Positions 49,106-61,726 of a stretch of 64,000 nucleotides of DNA are shown here, in pieces. Position numbers and translations under genes: made by a program. The stretch's first letter is position 1. Each line of letters starts with the position of its first letter. The stretch is from Rhabdornis inornatus (taxonomy: Eukaryota; Chordata; Aves; Passeriformes; Rhabdornithidae), in the NCBI GenBank assembly GCA_013397075.1, contig VWZS01007432.1:1169381-1233380 (forward strand). The letters are read 5' to 3'. A model generated the notes under the pieces. The model did not search any database. It had not been told where the DNA came from and saw nothing but the letters and a program-made list of their open reading frames with translations.

Positions 49106-51684
49106 CTCAGTCTTCCTCTTCTCCAGTAACTTAAGCTTACTGTCTCTCCTTATCTATTATCGCCTTACTATTGGCATACACAGCACCCCTGCATTTCCAC
49201 CACAGCATTTCTCCACACTTCAGACTTCTGGCAGACTTTCCATGAAAAAGGGCATGCCAAATGCCCAGAGAAGCCTGGGAGTGCCATGCCAAGGTCTAAT
49301 GCTATACCTTACAGTTTGTTGCTCCTGAATATTCAAGTAGTGCCACAGTAACCCAGCACACACAGCATGGCAAGGAAGTATGCCACATCCCCTTGTTCCA
49401 AAACACCTCTAAGTAGGTAAAAGCAATGTTCCAGAGAGTATCTAGGCCAGTCTGGGGATAGGACAACTATAATAAGGGCTGCTGGTTAAAAAATAGGAAG
49501 ATCGGCTTGAGTAAACTAAAAAGAATCCTCAATGAGAGAAGATAGCCAAATAAAATACCCATTCTCAAAGACTGTCTTAAGCTAGTCCAGAAACAAGAGA
49601 TCACGAATATTTGCCACTATAAAGCATCACAAAGATTCCGATTATTCAACTCCCGACTCATTAAATGCAGAGGGAGCTCCTAGAAAGGGCCATAACTGAC
49701 CTTGACTACTGTACAGATACTGGCTATGGAAGAAACATCAAATTACAATCTTCCTCTCGCCCTATTCTTCCACCTACTCCAGCTACTTACTTCAATGTGA
49801 ACAACATTAAGATCAGTGTGACTAGAAAAGGAATCTCTAGCTGACAAAGGAGAGTATATTAGAAACAGCTGGTAGGATTTCACTTAGAATACTGCATCCT
49901 GCACATTTGCAGGCTCTTCGTTCTGCATCATACACACACACCCCCCTTATGTATGCAAGACAGGCAAGTTTTACAAGAGTCAAATTATGTAGCTCGTAAG
50001 AAAGAAATAAAGGAACTACTGAGATGGACAAAAGAAAGGACAGATACAGCCCAACATCCAAAAGGAAATAAAAACAGAGGGAAGAGAAGGTAATCTGGAA
50101 GACATACTACAGAAGGATAAGCTAGTAAGAAGCTGTGATTAAAACATAAAGATGCATTGGGAGACCACTGAAAGAAGCCGAGTTCCATAAAAAGAAAAAA
50201 AATCTGCAGCAGGTCAGCCTGTACAAAAATTGGATTTTTAACTTTTTTTTTTAAGGAAGCTATTTAGCAGCTTTTGTAAGGTCTCTCCAGTCAGCAGTCT
50301 AATGGTATGAGAACGCAAAATGGAAGAAACCAAACTTTTTACTGATCAGACACCAAAATACTACTTAGAAAAAGAAAACAAACCACCTGGGGGATATCTT
50401 GAGGCACAGCAAAATCTTTTCTTTCCTATAAAACATGGTCCTTCCAGCACAGGACCATCAGGATTGGCAGAACTTAGGGGAGTTTTCAAATATATTTGTA
50501 CAGAAATAGCTGGTCATGGTACTGCGTATCTGATCCAAAAGAAGAATAGATGTGCTTTCATATGTGTTCAAAGAGAAGCTGAAGCTCCTGAGCAAGACAT
50601 ACTTTTAAGAAGTGGTAGATGACAGGAAAAGAGCAGAGCCTGAATTCAACAATATGGTCCATATTCCATGGACAATGACAGGGTCAAGTGATGGCTCTTT
50701 ATTAAATGCTTTCTCCTCCATTACTGCTGCACACCCTAATGATTTGACCATTGCTATTAACAAATCTGCCATGTCCCTGCCTGGAGCTAATAAGTAATGA
50801 ACTAAGCGGGTGAATATTCTGTTGCGTAAGGAGAGCTATTAGCAATCCTTTCCCAACTGCTCTGAAAACAAGAGATGCCTTCCAGGTATGACCTGTCCAT
50901 GTGACAGGGTACACCCCACACAGACCTTATTCCTTCACTCTGGAAATTCCAGGGGCACTCCCAGCACTCAGAAGAGGAATAAGAAGTGGATCACCTCGTG
51001 TATAAGGGTGCTGTACAGATGCCAGACAGCAGAGCACAGGATAGAACAAGCTCCACAGAAAAGAAATGGTGAGGACACACGTCTGCCTGTTCCCAGACCT
51101 GCTGTGATCTCCGAAACAACTTGTGCCACTACCACAGCCCTCACTGCCTTGGTTGTGCCAAGACGATAATGGCATAAATGCTGAGGGCCACAGGTGTGTC
51201 AAACCCTGTGACAAATCTTAGTTTAGCTGCTTTCCTTCTGCCATAGCTTTTCCTGTTGGTTAAGTTCCCCAATTGTTTTAATTGTTCCTTTCAACCTCTG
51301 CATCGCTTTTTGTTCTTCCTCAAATTATTATTTTGTTTTAGCTCATAATCCTGAAGCATTGGTTATGATGTTGTTCCTGGCAGAACAGAAGTGCTGAAGT
51401 TTCACTCTGGTTATCTTTGGCTTGTTTTCACAACTAAGTATTGCTGGTTCACATCTGAATGGACGCTGCAGTGAGAGCCACTCCACCCTTACCATAGGAC
51501 TGCCTCTGACCTGCAAATACTGCCTCACTACAGAAGTGAGAAGCTTGGGAACTGAGCCAGCTAAAATAAACTTCAGACATATTTAAAAAAGAGAGTAAAG
51601 TGCTGGTCTTAAGCCCATTTTAATTCAGTCTGAAGGCTTCTTCACAGTCCTTATTACTACACTATTTAAATATGTCCTATAATG

Positions 51685-51785
51685 CCTTTAGCACTTTCTT
51701 GCAATGAAGAGAAGTGTTATTACACTCACCTTTACAAGTGAAGGGACCAAAACATAAGCAGATTAAGTACCCATTCAGGGTATGG
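51685..51785 (+). repeat. Probable MIR fragment
   Basis: The run TTATTACACTCACCTTTACA, AGTGAAGGGACC, GCAGATTAAGTACCCATTCAGG matches in order the MIR core 'ttattacccccattttacagatgaggaaactgaggcacagagagattaagtgacttgcc'. Many substitutions make the exact ends uncertain. Confidence 0.5.
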
Positions 51786-52024
51786 AGGCTGAGGAAAAAC
51801 CTACTTTGACACCTTAGAAAACAGTATATTCTCCCAAGAACTCTATTTGGCTGTGAACCCCACTGTTAGGACTTGACATTTATACAGTGATAGCACTCAG
51901 AAGCAAATAAACACCGCACCATTGCCCAAAGTGTTCCAGAAATAGTGAGCAGAGGACAGCCCTGATGAGCTCAAAGCCAAAATAGCCAAGATAGTGAAGC
52001 ACCAGAGGAAGAGCCTGTTTGAAT

Positions 52025-52082
52025 CCTAGTTTACAGTTAGGAACAGAGGTGCAGAAGAAGCAGCAAGTTACCTAAATCCCAT
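52025..52082 (+). repeat. Probable MIR fragment
   Basis: CTAGTTTACAGTTAGGAACA, then GAGGTGCAGAAGAAGC and AAGTTACCTAAATCCC, resemble the MIR core 'ttttacagatgaggaaactgaggcacagagaagttaagttacttgccc'. It lies 240 bp past a similar fragment in the same orientation, so the two could be a duplicated or separately inserted pair. Confidence 0.48.
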
Positions 52083-53194
52083 TTCAACCCTCTACCCACA
52101 CTGTCACGTTTCTGGGGTTATGCTGCTGCTCTAGAAACAGAAGGATGAACTACAGGAAAAGTAAAATGACACGGACAGCTTATAAAAACTCTCGGAACGC
52201 ATCATTTCATTTTGCATTTTAGCATTGATTTTAAACGCCCTTCTCATGGGAACTTCTGATTTCTAACACTCCTCCTTGCCAGCTCGTCGACTGAACTCTC
52301 TCAGCTCACAAGTGGCAGCAGAGATGGCCTAAATCAGAAGAGAGCTTCAAACTCGTTCCAGAAACACATCCCTCCTTTGCCACAAGAATCAGGACAGAGG
52401 CACTCCAACCCTTCCCACGGTTATGCAATGGCACAAATCCATTTGGGAAGGCAGGTTTCCTCACCCATCCCAACTCACAGCTACATAATCTTAAATACCA
52501 GCACAGCTCCCTCCTGGTACAAGCAAAGCAAAACAGGGGGACATCAATCACCCCCAGTTAATCAAGCAGGGTGTGTTTAACACCAGAGCTGAGCTGTGAG
52601 ACTGCCAGAGGAGATGGGGGAAGGAAAAAAAGCAACAAATCTGCTTACAAGAACCATGATAGAATGCTTCTTCTGTTCCTACAGCCAAGAAGGTGACTGA
52701 GACAATATTCCCATCATTTGAGGGAATGTTCCTTCCAGCAAGCACCCCAAGCCCCTTCCACCACATGCCCATCTCACAGTTCACCTCACACACAGCAATG
52801 GCTGAAGTTTTCATCAGGAGAAAATTAACCTGTTTTTTCTTTAAGCTGGCAACAAAGACATAAGACTTTTCCTGGCATTTCTCCTGTTTATACAGGACCT
52901 GCCAAACCGGTTGTGTGATTTTTATACTGCTTTCTTTTCCACAAAGTCCTTCAAAAGGCAGAATAACAGAAAGCAACCAAGGAAAAAGTTTGGTTATATA
53001 GGTCCAAAGATCAATCCTTGGTAACACAGTTAAAAAATAAAAAATTAACCAGAATCTTCCTAAATTTATTTTGACTATCTGAAGACCATAGTTGTTTACA
53101 TTTATTATTTTAAGACTGTTGGAGTAGAATAGCTGTTTTGGATAGTGGAAGGCAGTCCCATTTAAAATTGTTTAACAGCTAAAGAGGTAAGTTA

Positions 53195-53340
53195 CATGGC
53201 AGATAAGATGGGAAACTGAGGCACAGAGTAGTCAAATGAACTGCTCAAGATAAGCTGAGGTACAGATCAAGGCTTCTGAGCAACCAGCTGGTTTCCTGCA
53301 TATTTGGTCCTGCCACTTCTACATTACACATGTCTAATTC
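53195..53340 (+). repeat. MIR / CORE-SINE copy
   Basis: GGGAAACTGAGGCACAGAG (53210-53228) is an almost exact match to the MIR core. It is followed by AGTCAAATGAACTGCTCAAG, then AAGCTGAGGTACAG, equivalent to 'gttaagtgacttgcccaaggtcacacagct'. The 3' part fades out toward 53340. This is the best-preserved MIR in the window. Confidence 0.72.
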
Positions 53341-53587
53341 CCAGCCAGTGATGGGATATGGATGCCTGAACTCCAACAGCAAACAGTTCTGAATCCCAGA
53401 AACTGATGCCACTTTATCCTCCTTTATAAGGCACTAGGCAGAAAATTATTCATCATTGCCTAAATCTGCTGCCAGGGGTCTGAAGACCAGAAGTGGTAAC
53501 AAATGTTAGTAAACATTTCCCTCAATACATGCAATCTGGCTAAAATCAAAATGTTACATCAAAATAGCCTTTTCAATTGCTACACAG

Positions 53588-53602
53588 TTTTTTTTTTTTT
53601 TT
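53588..53602 (+). repeat. Poly(T) homopolymer, 15 nt
   Basis: Fifteen consecutive T residues within a T-rich stretch reaching 53638. Confidence 0.95.
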
Positions 53603-54000
53603 AATGTTAAAGATTGTTGTTTTGTTTTGATTTTTTTTCAGAATAACAATCTTGAGCACAGCAGCACACTGTGCTGCCACACTTCCCACTTGGCCTCTGA
53701 TTCAGAAGAAATTTCTGTTCTGATACTAATTTTTCTGTCCACTTGCACAACCCTGAAGCAAAATTAAAAGTAAAATGCAAGTTTAGCTTTCTGTTTGGAC
53801 TGCTCCTGCCTTGCTCTAATGTCAAAATCTACTCCCTAAACAACAAAAAAAAGCTACAGACATTATAAAAAAAAATATAAAAAAACCCAAATCAGTGGCA
53901 TGTACCAAAGCAGTCACCCTACCCCCTAGGCCGGGGTGTCCCACTGTTTGCTCAGGTGTCCCTATCTCCTCTGATGGCACAGGAAGCATGGCCTTCCCCA

Positions 54001-54230
54001 ACACCGGCGATGGCTCTGCGCTCTCAGCCGCGAGGCCACCGAGCACACACGGAGCTGCCGCTCCACAGCCCTGCTTTAACTGACACGGCAAATACTCCAT
54101 TTCACTGGGCCGTATAATAAAGGATGAGATAAAACCTTGAGCAAATAAACGGGCAAAGTTCGAGCCTACAGCTGCTCCTCACGGCTAACTTTGAGCTGAC
54201 ACACCTGCTGCTTTGGCAGCCGGTTTAGCT
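54001..54230. promoter_or_regulatory. Small CpG cluster in intron 1
   Basis: About 14 CpG dinucleotides fall in 230 bp, eight of them in 54001-54060, against a CpG-poor background. The patch is too short for a classical CpG island. It could be a minor alternative first exon/promoter, an enhancer, or a decayed GC-rich insertion. No exon structure is evident. Confidence 0.4.
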
Positions 54231-54295
54231 CCCTAAGGCTTGGGCTTTGCAGGACTGGGTGATGTGCTTACACAGGATCTGCCTGTCAGCCAGAA

Positions 54296-54340
54296 AGATC
54301 CCAAAGTGATTTACAAACAATTTATGAGGGATTTACAATC
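54296..54340 (+). repeat. Possible MIR fragment
   Basis: AGATCCCAAAGTGATTTACA and AACAATTTATGAGGGATTTA resemble the sauropsid MIR segment 'agatcccaaagcgctttacaaa'. Short and diverged. Confidence 0.4.
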
Positions 54341-57300
54341 TCACTGCACAGCAAGTGAATGGGCACCACTCCTAACACACCTGCAACCAAAAAAAAAAAA
54401 TCACTCACCAGATTCCAGTTACACCAGAAAGCTCTTGAGAGCCCTTAAAATCACCTTAAAGTAGAATAACCTCCTAAACTCCTAACCCTGGCAAGCCTCA
54501 GAGAAATACCACCCCCAATGTCTGTAAACTGCCTGAGTGTCCAGCTCCCTCAGTGGCCACCATTGAGGAATTAAATAGTAATACCTGCATTCATAACCAC
54601 ATAGCAGTGCAAGAAAGGATCCCTCAAAACAGACTGGATGCTTATAACTCATGTGCATCACACTTCATAGGCACAGCGAAGCCATCCCACAGACTCCTCT
54701 ACAGCCTGCATCCTTGAGCTGCTTTCAGGCTCAGACAGATGGACATCCCACTGATGGTAAGTGTGATTCTTCACACCAGGAGAATCCAATCAGAATTAGA
54801 CACTGGGCACGTGATGGGATGATATCCATGAAATAAACCACAGTTGTCATGCAGTCAACTACAGACCACTCTATTTGCCTCCTGCCTTCAATCCAGTGCT
54901 AAAATTATGTAACTTTGTGAGCCACAACAAAAAATAAAATGCACTTTTAAATTTATTTAGCTTCTCTTCTTCCTATCTCCATCCAAATTGGAATCATAGT
55001 ACAATGATCCAAGCTCCCAGAGTGGAAATATTAAAGCTTCTAATACATTTAAAAGCAGAGTAAAGCCTGGTTTGGATGGAAACCTAAAACTTTTCACTGG
55101 CTTAACTAATGTAGGTGAAAGAGTGGACAGTCTCTCAAACAAAGCTCTGCTATCTTTCAACACATGCACACATGCATGTACATATACTTATGCTATAGAT
55201 GCATATTACTACATTATCTCTATTTCAACTTTAATCTTAATGCCAAAAATTATAGTATTAATCAGAAACCTGTGCTGAAACTCACCTCAATCTGCAATTA
55301 TGCAAAAATAAATGCAAGATCTTAATACCTGCTGTTGCATGAACTAAGCTCAAAACAACCCTATGAGCAAGCATGTACATTCCTACCAAAAAAACCTAGA
55401 GGTTTTCCTGAACACTGGAAATTGCAAAACATTGAAAACAGAGATACTGGTATCTTCAGGGAGCAGAACTACCTGTTTCTATTACTTGTAATACCTGGCT
55501 GGCGACACAGTTCATGACACCTTGCAGCATGATAATACCCCTGGCCTTAGCTAAGCTTGTAATTACAGAACATCTGAAAGAAAACAAAACACTAACAAAA
55601 AAAACCCCAAAACATCAGTCCTGTTGGGATATGCATATACCACCCTTGGCACATCAGAAATTATTATCAGATGTACACAGAGCTCCTAGTTTGGAGACAG
55701 AATGAGGAATCCTGTTACTAAGAGACAGGTGGAAATTTAGGGGCACAAATTCTCTAGTGCATGGGAGAAAAGAAAAGTGGGAAACAGTGCTATCTCACAG
55801 ATATAGCAGAGAACATCAAAAAGAATCAGATCTCACTGTTCAGGATGGAAAGGAAACAAGATACCCATGAGAGCAAGTGAGAGGAAACACCACAAGCCCC
55901 CTTGTCTGTAGAAGCAGCAGACTCTTACCTTCAAGAGCTGTGAATGTCAGAAAAGCATAAACATCTCGTTTTTGTTGAAAGTGGTGGGGATTCTTCCACC
56001 CCCCCATGGAAATACAAATTCTAAGGGCACTAATTATGTAGACTTCAGAAAAACCTGCAAATTCAAATACCTCAGCAAGCCTAGAGAACAGTCCTAGAGA
56101 TGAGAGGGAGAGATGGAGTTTTCACTATTCAGAATACAGGTGCTATTAATACAATGAAGGCAGGGGTTTTTTTCTAAAAGAAAACCATTTTATCCCACCC
56201 TCATACTCCAGCAACATTAGTCCTTCTGACTAAACCAAAATCGGAAGATTTCTTCTGGTCAGCCAACACCAGCTGCATCTGAAATATTACTTAGATAAAG
56301 CCACCTCCATTCTTTACATGAGAGATGCAACTCAACACTAATCTTGTTATAAAACTCATTGCTATGCAAGGTGTCATCTAGAAGCTCCTTTGTCCTGTAT
56401 TAATTTGAACTAATTTACCTCAATACTCATGAGAACAGACACTGCACCAAACATACAGCATGGCATTGAAGTGGTGTATCAGCCCAGGACAATCACCCAA
56501 AAAGGTCATCCTGAAGTCAGCATTGGTTAGTAAATATTACACCTGTGTTAGTAAATGGGAGTCAGTTGTAATCGCTTCCTTTGAATTTACACTGGACCAC
56601 AAATTCCCATCTAGCCAAAGCCCTGGGTTTAATGAACAACTGCAGGGATTTAACTCCTGTTCCTTACTGCCCTGTCACCAGGAGTCACAATCCCAAAGCA
56701 TTTTAGGCAAAAGGGAATGCATGAGTGCTCTTTACCCACCCCAGAGCAAAGTCCAGGAGCCACCTGAAGCCACTGGGGGTCAAACCTAGGCAAAAGTGAC
56801 CCTCAGGTTAAGCAGAGGCATTTGATTAGCTACATACAGCTGCTGAGTTAATGGAACTGCGATGGCTTACACTACTATTTTCCTAACTGGAGCTTTGGCA
56901 ACAAGGAGTTTCAACCACTGCAGCTCAAGAAGAAAGCAGCACTCTAGTGAAGGTAAGCATGGGTATGCAAACAGGAAAGGGAGTAGTGAAGAAAACTAAA
57001 AAATGGGGAAACTGGAGTTACCAGGTATATTGATAGAGAAGCAAGGACAAATCTTCAGTGGTCAGTCTCTCAAGGTGTTTGGTTTTTTCCTACTAAATAA
57101 TACTATTAAAGGCATGCAATCTAGACTACTATTCAAAAACAACCAAAGAAACCCCACACCACATTTCCCTACTCCAAACAACCTAGCCCAAGTGATACAA
57201 TCTATGTTTTCATATATTCTGTACACATTTGACATATCTATGTTTCCCACATCCACAAATTTTTCAACTTCTTTCAGCCAATTTGTACAGCAATGAGGGT

Positions 57301-59524
57301 AATCCTAAGTGCAAGTGCTTTGTTCCCTGGCAGAGATTTACAGGGCAAATTGTATTATTCAAGAACATTACTACCCACATGACTATCTTTTTCTTTGTAT
57401 TTTTTTCTGCCTATAAATTTTGGACATTTGTTTCAGAGAACAAGGGAAGAACAAACAAAAAAAAAAGCTTTGCTCACTTGAACACACAGACACTAAATCT
57501 AGGCCAAGAGTAAATCCTCAGCATCCAGAAAGACAGGATTAATTTCTAAACATAAGGCAGTACTTACCCATGCTAACTATCACTGAGCTATCTCAGGACA
57601 GATAGGAAAAGCCTAAATAAGCTTTGATGGCTGAGAAGCAGGACCTGACTGAGCCTTGAGAGCAGACTGGGAAAGGCCACATAGATCTTCTCTGCACTGG
57701 AGGTTATGATTCTCTGATGCCAAATCTTTGGCCAGAACGCCAACTCAGTCTTCAGAAAACTTCAGGTCTATATAAAAAAAATCCATACCTGATTATTTCA
57801 TATGATATATAAGCACATTAAGGATGACTGTACAAACTGTAGATGTCACATGCTGTTCCATTGCTTTTGTTCAGCTAGACTACAGCAATATAATTCTTTA
57901 TTCAAAGACCTTTGAAGCCAAGAGGGGAAATCTTACAGGAAAAAAACCCAACCAAACAAACCAGAAGTTATTTCTTCAGTTAAATTTTAATTGCACTGAG
58001 GCAAGATTTCCTTCACCACTGTAAATCTCCAAAGTCTACCTGAACCTTGACCTCGTATTCTTCAAATTTCATGCAAAAAACAGGCTTTCAGACAACTTGG
58101 ACTCTTCTTAATATCCTTACCACAGAAATGGCTGCTCACACTTCTCTTCCTGGCTGCTGAAGTATGTCTCATGTCACCCATACTAAGTTAAGATTTCAGG
58201 TGGGGAATTAGCAGCAGGGACAGACAGATTCTCTAGAAGTGAAAAATGCTGCTCTCATGATGACATCACAATGAAAAGTCACAGGAGAAATTTCCTGCCT
58301 CTCTCAACTACGTCAAAACAGAATTTTATCAAGTACAAATCCTGTCCAAAGTTTCTCCTCCATGGCTCTCTGGAGGTAACATTACAGCATATTTCCTTTT
58401 TAACCAGTGTCAGCTGCTTCTGTCAAGCCACAAACATTTGATCATGGAGTCCTTAATAAATGTTCAGCATCAGGCAATTTGGGAGGCAACTAAACCATGG
58501 CACAAGAGAATGATTCCAGCACTGAAGGAAAAGTCTGTTGTTACATGACAGGTCACAGCTACCTCCCTTTGGATAGAGCTGAGAGAGAACCAGCCCGTCT
58601 CTCCCTAGGGTCATTCCACTAACACCCGTGCTCCTTGCTTAATCCTGCCTCACGTCCTGCACCACATCCTTCCTAGCAAAACATGAAATCAGCAGGAAAC
58701 AGAGATGGTTTAGGGACTACACTGTGCTGCTGCCGAGCACAAGCCTGCTCATGGCCACAACAGCTAAATTTAGTACAAAAGAGAGGGCCTGGAAGAAGGG
58801 ATGTTCTGCACCAGCCCATTTGCTCTTTTCCTCCCTCCCTTCCCCTGGCCCTTCAGGAAGCAGAATCACTTCCATGCCAGGCAGTGAGGGGTTGAACACT
58901 GAGCTGAGCAGACCTTGCAAGCGCCTGATAGAGGGTAATGAACATTAACACACAGAACGTGCTGGAGCAGCACAGGAGCCATCAGCTGAAGGGAGCCACA
59001 CAGTGACTCTGCCCAGATGAGCTGGGATCACAAAATGCACCCTGGCATTTAATCCTGATGATTAAAGCTGCTGGGGGCTAATTTCAATTACCTGAACCTG
59101 GAAGCCAGGCAGATGGGAATGGCCCCTCAGCCCTACAGCACCCAGCCTAAGCCACATGCCAGGGGTGTGTAAGTTCATAGCACAATTCAGGCTATGAAGG
59201 GGATGAGTCTCTTTGTCCCCACCTACCTACAGAACAAGGGGACCTTCCAAAACAAGCCCTTTTCTACCAACAAATAAAGTAAGTCCCACTGTCAAAAATT
59301 CCTCCCATCTGCTTTCCATTTTTCCCCTGTAATGGAAAAATACATTCTCTTCTATTTTTAACCAGAATTTGTTCACAGTCCCAACTTCTTTGCTTTCTAA
59401 TAAATTTTTTTACCTCAATATGAAGATGCCACTAAGAAAGTAGGCTTCAGCTACAGGGAAAATCTGACTCAGAAAACCACAATACACCCCAAGTTCACTG
59501 AGACCTAAATCTCACTGAGGTGAG

Positions 59525-59575
59525 AATCTCAATTTCCCAGTTTCATCATTTAAAGAAAATGACAATGTTCTAACT
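59525..59575 (-). repeat. Possible inverted MIR fragment
   Basis: The plus strand reads AATCTCAATTTCCCAGTTTC then ATCATTTAAAGAAAATGACA, resembling the complement of MIR ('cctcagtttcctcatctgtaaaatggggataata'). Weak but ordered similarity. Confidence 0.38.
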
Positions 59576-60048
59576 TGAAATAAATCTGCTATCCACAATA
59601 TATTAAGGGGAAAAAAAACCCCCAAACTGATAATTTTGATTGAACTGTATTAGGAAGAACTACATAGGCAAAGATGAGCAAATAAGCCATTTGTAGGCAG
59701 GTGGGGTGGAGGTGGAAGGGACAAATAATATGGCGACACATAGCTGAGGCAGCACCTCTTCAGTTTGGATTGACTGCAGGCAGAACATCATGTCTGATCA
59801 AGTTTGCAACCAGATTTCTCTAAGTCCAACAATGATAAGCTTCTTTATCTGCTTTAATTGATACGAGCTTTTAGGACAGACTAAGAGAGATCTGAAGATA
59901 AGAAGTAATACAGAGAAGTGGCAGATTTTCTGTTTGTGGGTAACAAAATACGTCCTTACATTTACAGACAAAAGAAGTGTTTCTCCTGAAATCAGGTATA
60001 AAAACTTCTTTTTTCCATTATGAAGGAAAAATCTATTTTTAAAAAATC

Positions 60049-60061
60049 TTTTTTTTTTTTT
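60049..60061 (+). repeat. Poly(T) homopolymer, 13 nt
   Basis: Thirteen consecutive T residues preceded by AAAAAATC. Confidence 0.95.
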
Positions 60062-60732
60062 ACATTTTTCATGGGAAATGCCATGTTCTATTTCTATGTA
60101 ACAAACATGCTACAGATAGGTAACAGCACATGTGGTTATTAAAAAAATGGCACAGAAACACACTAACTCATCCTGCTATTTCCGTATTTGTGCATGAATT
60201 CATGTATTGCAAAGAAAGGGACTGAAGAAGTCCCTTTTTTTTCTTAACTCCTTTATTTCTGAAGTACATGCTTTAAAGTTAACACATCATCATGTGGGTG
60301 AACATCCAAAAACTGTCTTGTGAAATGTCTGGAATTAATATTGTAGTGAATTCACAGTACTCACATTAATAGAAAAGTTAGGATGTTAAAGGAGCAGATA
60401 AAAAGACAAAAGTAATATGGCAGTTTGGAAAATGAGCACAAAATGTTTAGACCTTCAGGTCTTGCTAGATCATTAAAAAAATAGAAACTGTAAAATCTCA
60501 GCCTTAAAGTCTGCTCCAAGTCCACTCACAGGATCTATACACACATTATAAAAAGAGTTAATTTACTGAGTGTTTTGATTCATCTGTTGTAGAGGGAAAA
60601 GGCAATGACACATGGCTTTTCCTCCAGACTACTCTGGCATCTCCATATATAGGGCTCCCATTAAAACGTGAGAGTGGATAGGTTTGATCCCTAAACAAAG
60701 GGCAACACTTGTGCTCCTTTACTCTTGTGGGG

Positions 60733-60832
60733 CCACAATCCTGTCTTCAGATCTGCACATACAGAATGTCCCACTGAAGTCACAGGCACAGAACTGCACC
60801 TACATAGATCTGAATCTGGGCTCAGGAGTGTG
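60733..60832. repeat. Ancient amniote repeat remnant (GACTTCAATGGG family)
   Basis: CCACAATCCTGTCTTCAGAT, GCACATACAGAATGTCCCAC and TGAAGTCACAGGCACAGAAC resemble 'cccaatcctgcaaacacttacgcacatg ... agtcccattgaagtcaatggga'. Order is preserved over about 100 nt. Confidence 0.5.
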
Positions 60833-61269
60833 GCCAGAGCCCACAGTAAGGACTTCTGCACACCTGGGTCTGGGGAGGATGGATGTTTTAATTCCATTTT
60901 ATAAATCAGAGTAACTACGATTCAGGAAAGATTCACAGAAGATGGGCCACGCTGACATAAAAAAAGAATTCGCCTTCCTGCCTTTCACCTCTGTTTAAAA
61001 CACCTTGCCTACAGAACGCAAGCAGGGAGCACAGTTATTGCAGATGAAGCCATTGCCTGATTTTTATTCCAGAGTAGCTCCCCACATGGAGACAATTCTG
61101 GAATTGAAGTATTTTTGATCCAGAATAATTATGTTGCTAGTAATGTGGGCAATCTATTCCATGGTAACTGAAGTACAGCAGGACAGCCCTTTTAGAAGAA
61201 CTGACATGGTTACACACTCCCACAGACACCTGCAGTAGCCTAGGCCGTAAGGAACATGAGATAGATCTG

Positions 61270-61330
61270 AATGCCAGCTAAAAACAGTGGGAGTCTTCCC
61301 AGTGACTTCACTGGGCTTTGGCTGAGGCAC
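61270..61330. repeat. Ancient amniote repeat remnant (GACTTCAATGGG family)
   Basis: AACAGTGGGAGTCTTCCCAG followed by TGACTTCACTGGGCTTTGGC matches 'tcagtgggagttttcccattgacttcagtgggctttggatcaggc' closely. It lies 440 bp from another remnant of the same kind. Confidence 0.58.
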
Positions 61331-61410
61331 CATGTAAATGAAACTGCTTAATTCCTGTGTATTTTTAAAAAGGATTCTACAAAAAAAAAAAACCAAATCA
61401 TATAAAATTG

Positions 61411-61505
61411 AGCCGCAAGCCTGCAGGCGTTCAGACACGAGTTATCCCCCAAACCCAGCGGGGCCGAGCGCATTTGTACAACCGCTCCTGGAGTGTGAAC
61501 ACCGT
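61411..61505. promoter_or_regulatory. Small CpG cluster in intron 1
   Basis: Eight CpGs occur in about 95 bp of otherwise CpG-poor sequence, next to an A-rich run (61380-61392). Its role is unknown. Confidence 0.3.
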
Positions 61506-61698
61506 ATCTCTGCAGCAAGAGCTGACAGAACAAACCATTAACCCTTGGCTTTCCCACTGACAGGCAGGCCAAAAGTCCCATTGTTTAACCATGAGCTGTG
61601 CCTTGCTTTAAGCTACCACCCTCTCTTTTAGCTTGAGCAATATGAATTAACAGTGCGACTTGAGAACATCAAGGTGAGAAGCACTGCAATCAATTACT

Positions 61699-61726
61699 AA
61701 AAAAAAAAAAAAAACCACAAAAAAAA
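61699..61726 (+). repeat. Poly(A) tract, interrupted
   Basis: A16, then CCAC, then A8. Confidence 0.95.

Noticed and set aside
52548..53027. Minus-strand open frame of 159 codons
   Set aside because: Same strand as ETV6 but low-complexity-free chance translation with no known domain and no flanking splice pair I could justify.
57640..57720. Possible plus-strand CR1 3' end (ATAGATCTTCT ... TTATGATTCTCTGATG)
   Set aside because: Only the last few bases resemble the CR1 terminus and the body does not align convincingly.
60885..60930. CCATTTTATAAATCAGAGTA, resembling the MIR core
   Set aside because: Match too short and diverged to separate from chance.
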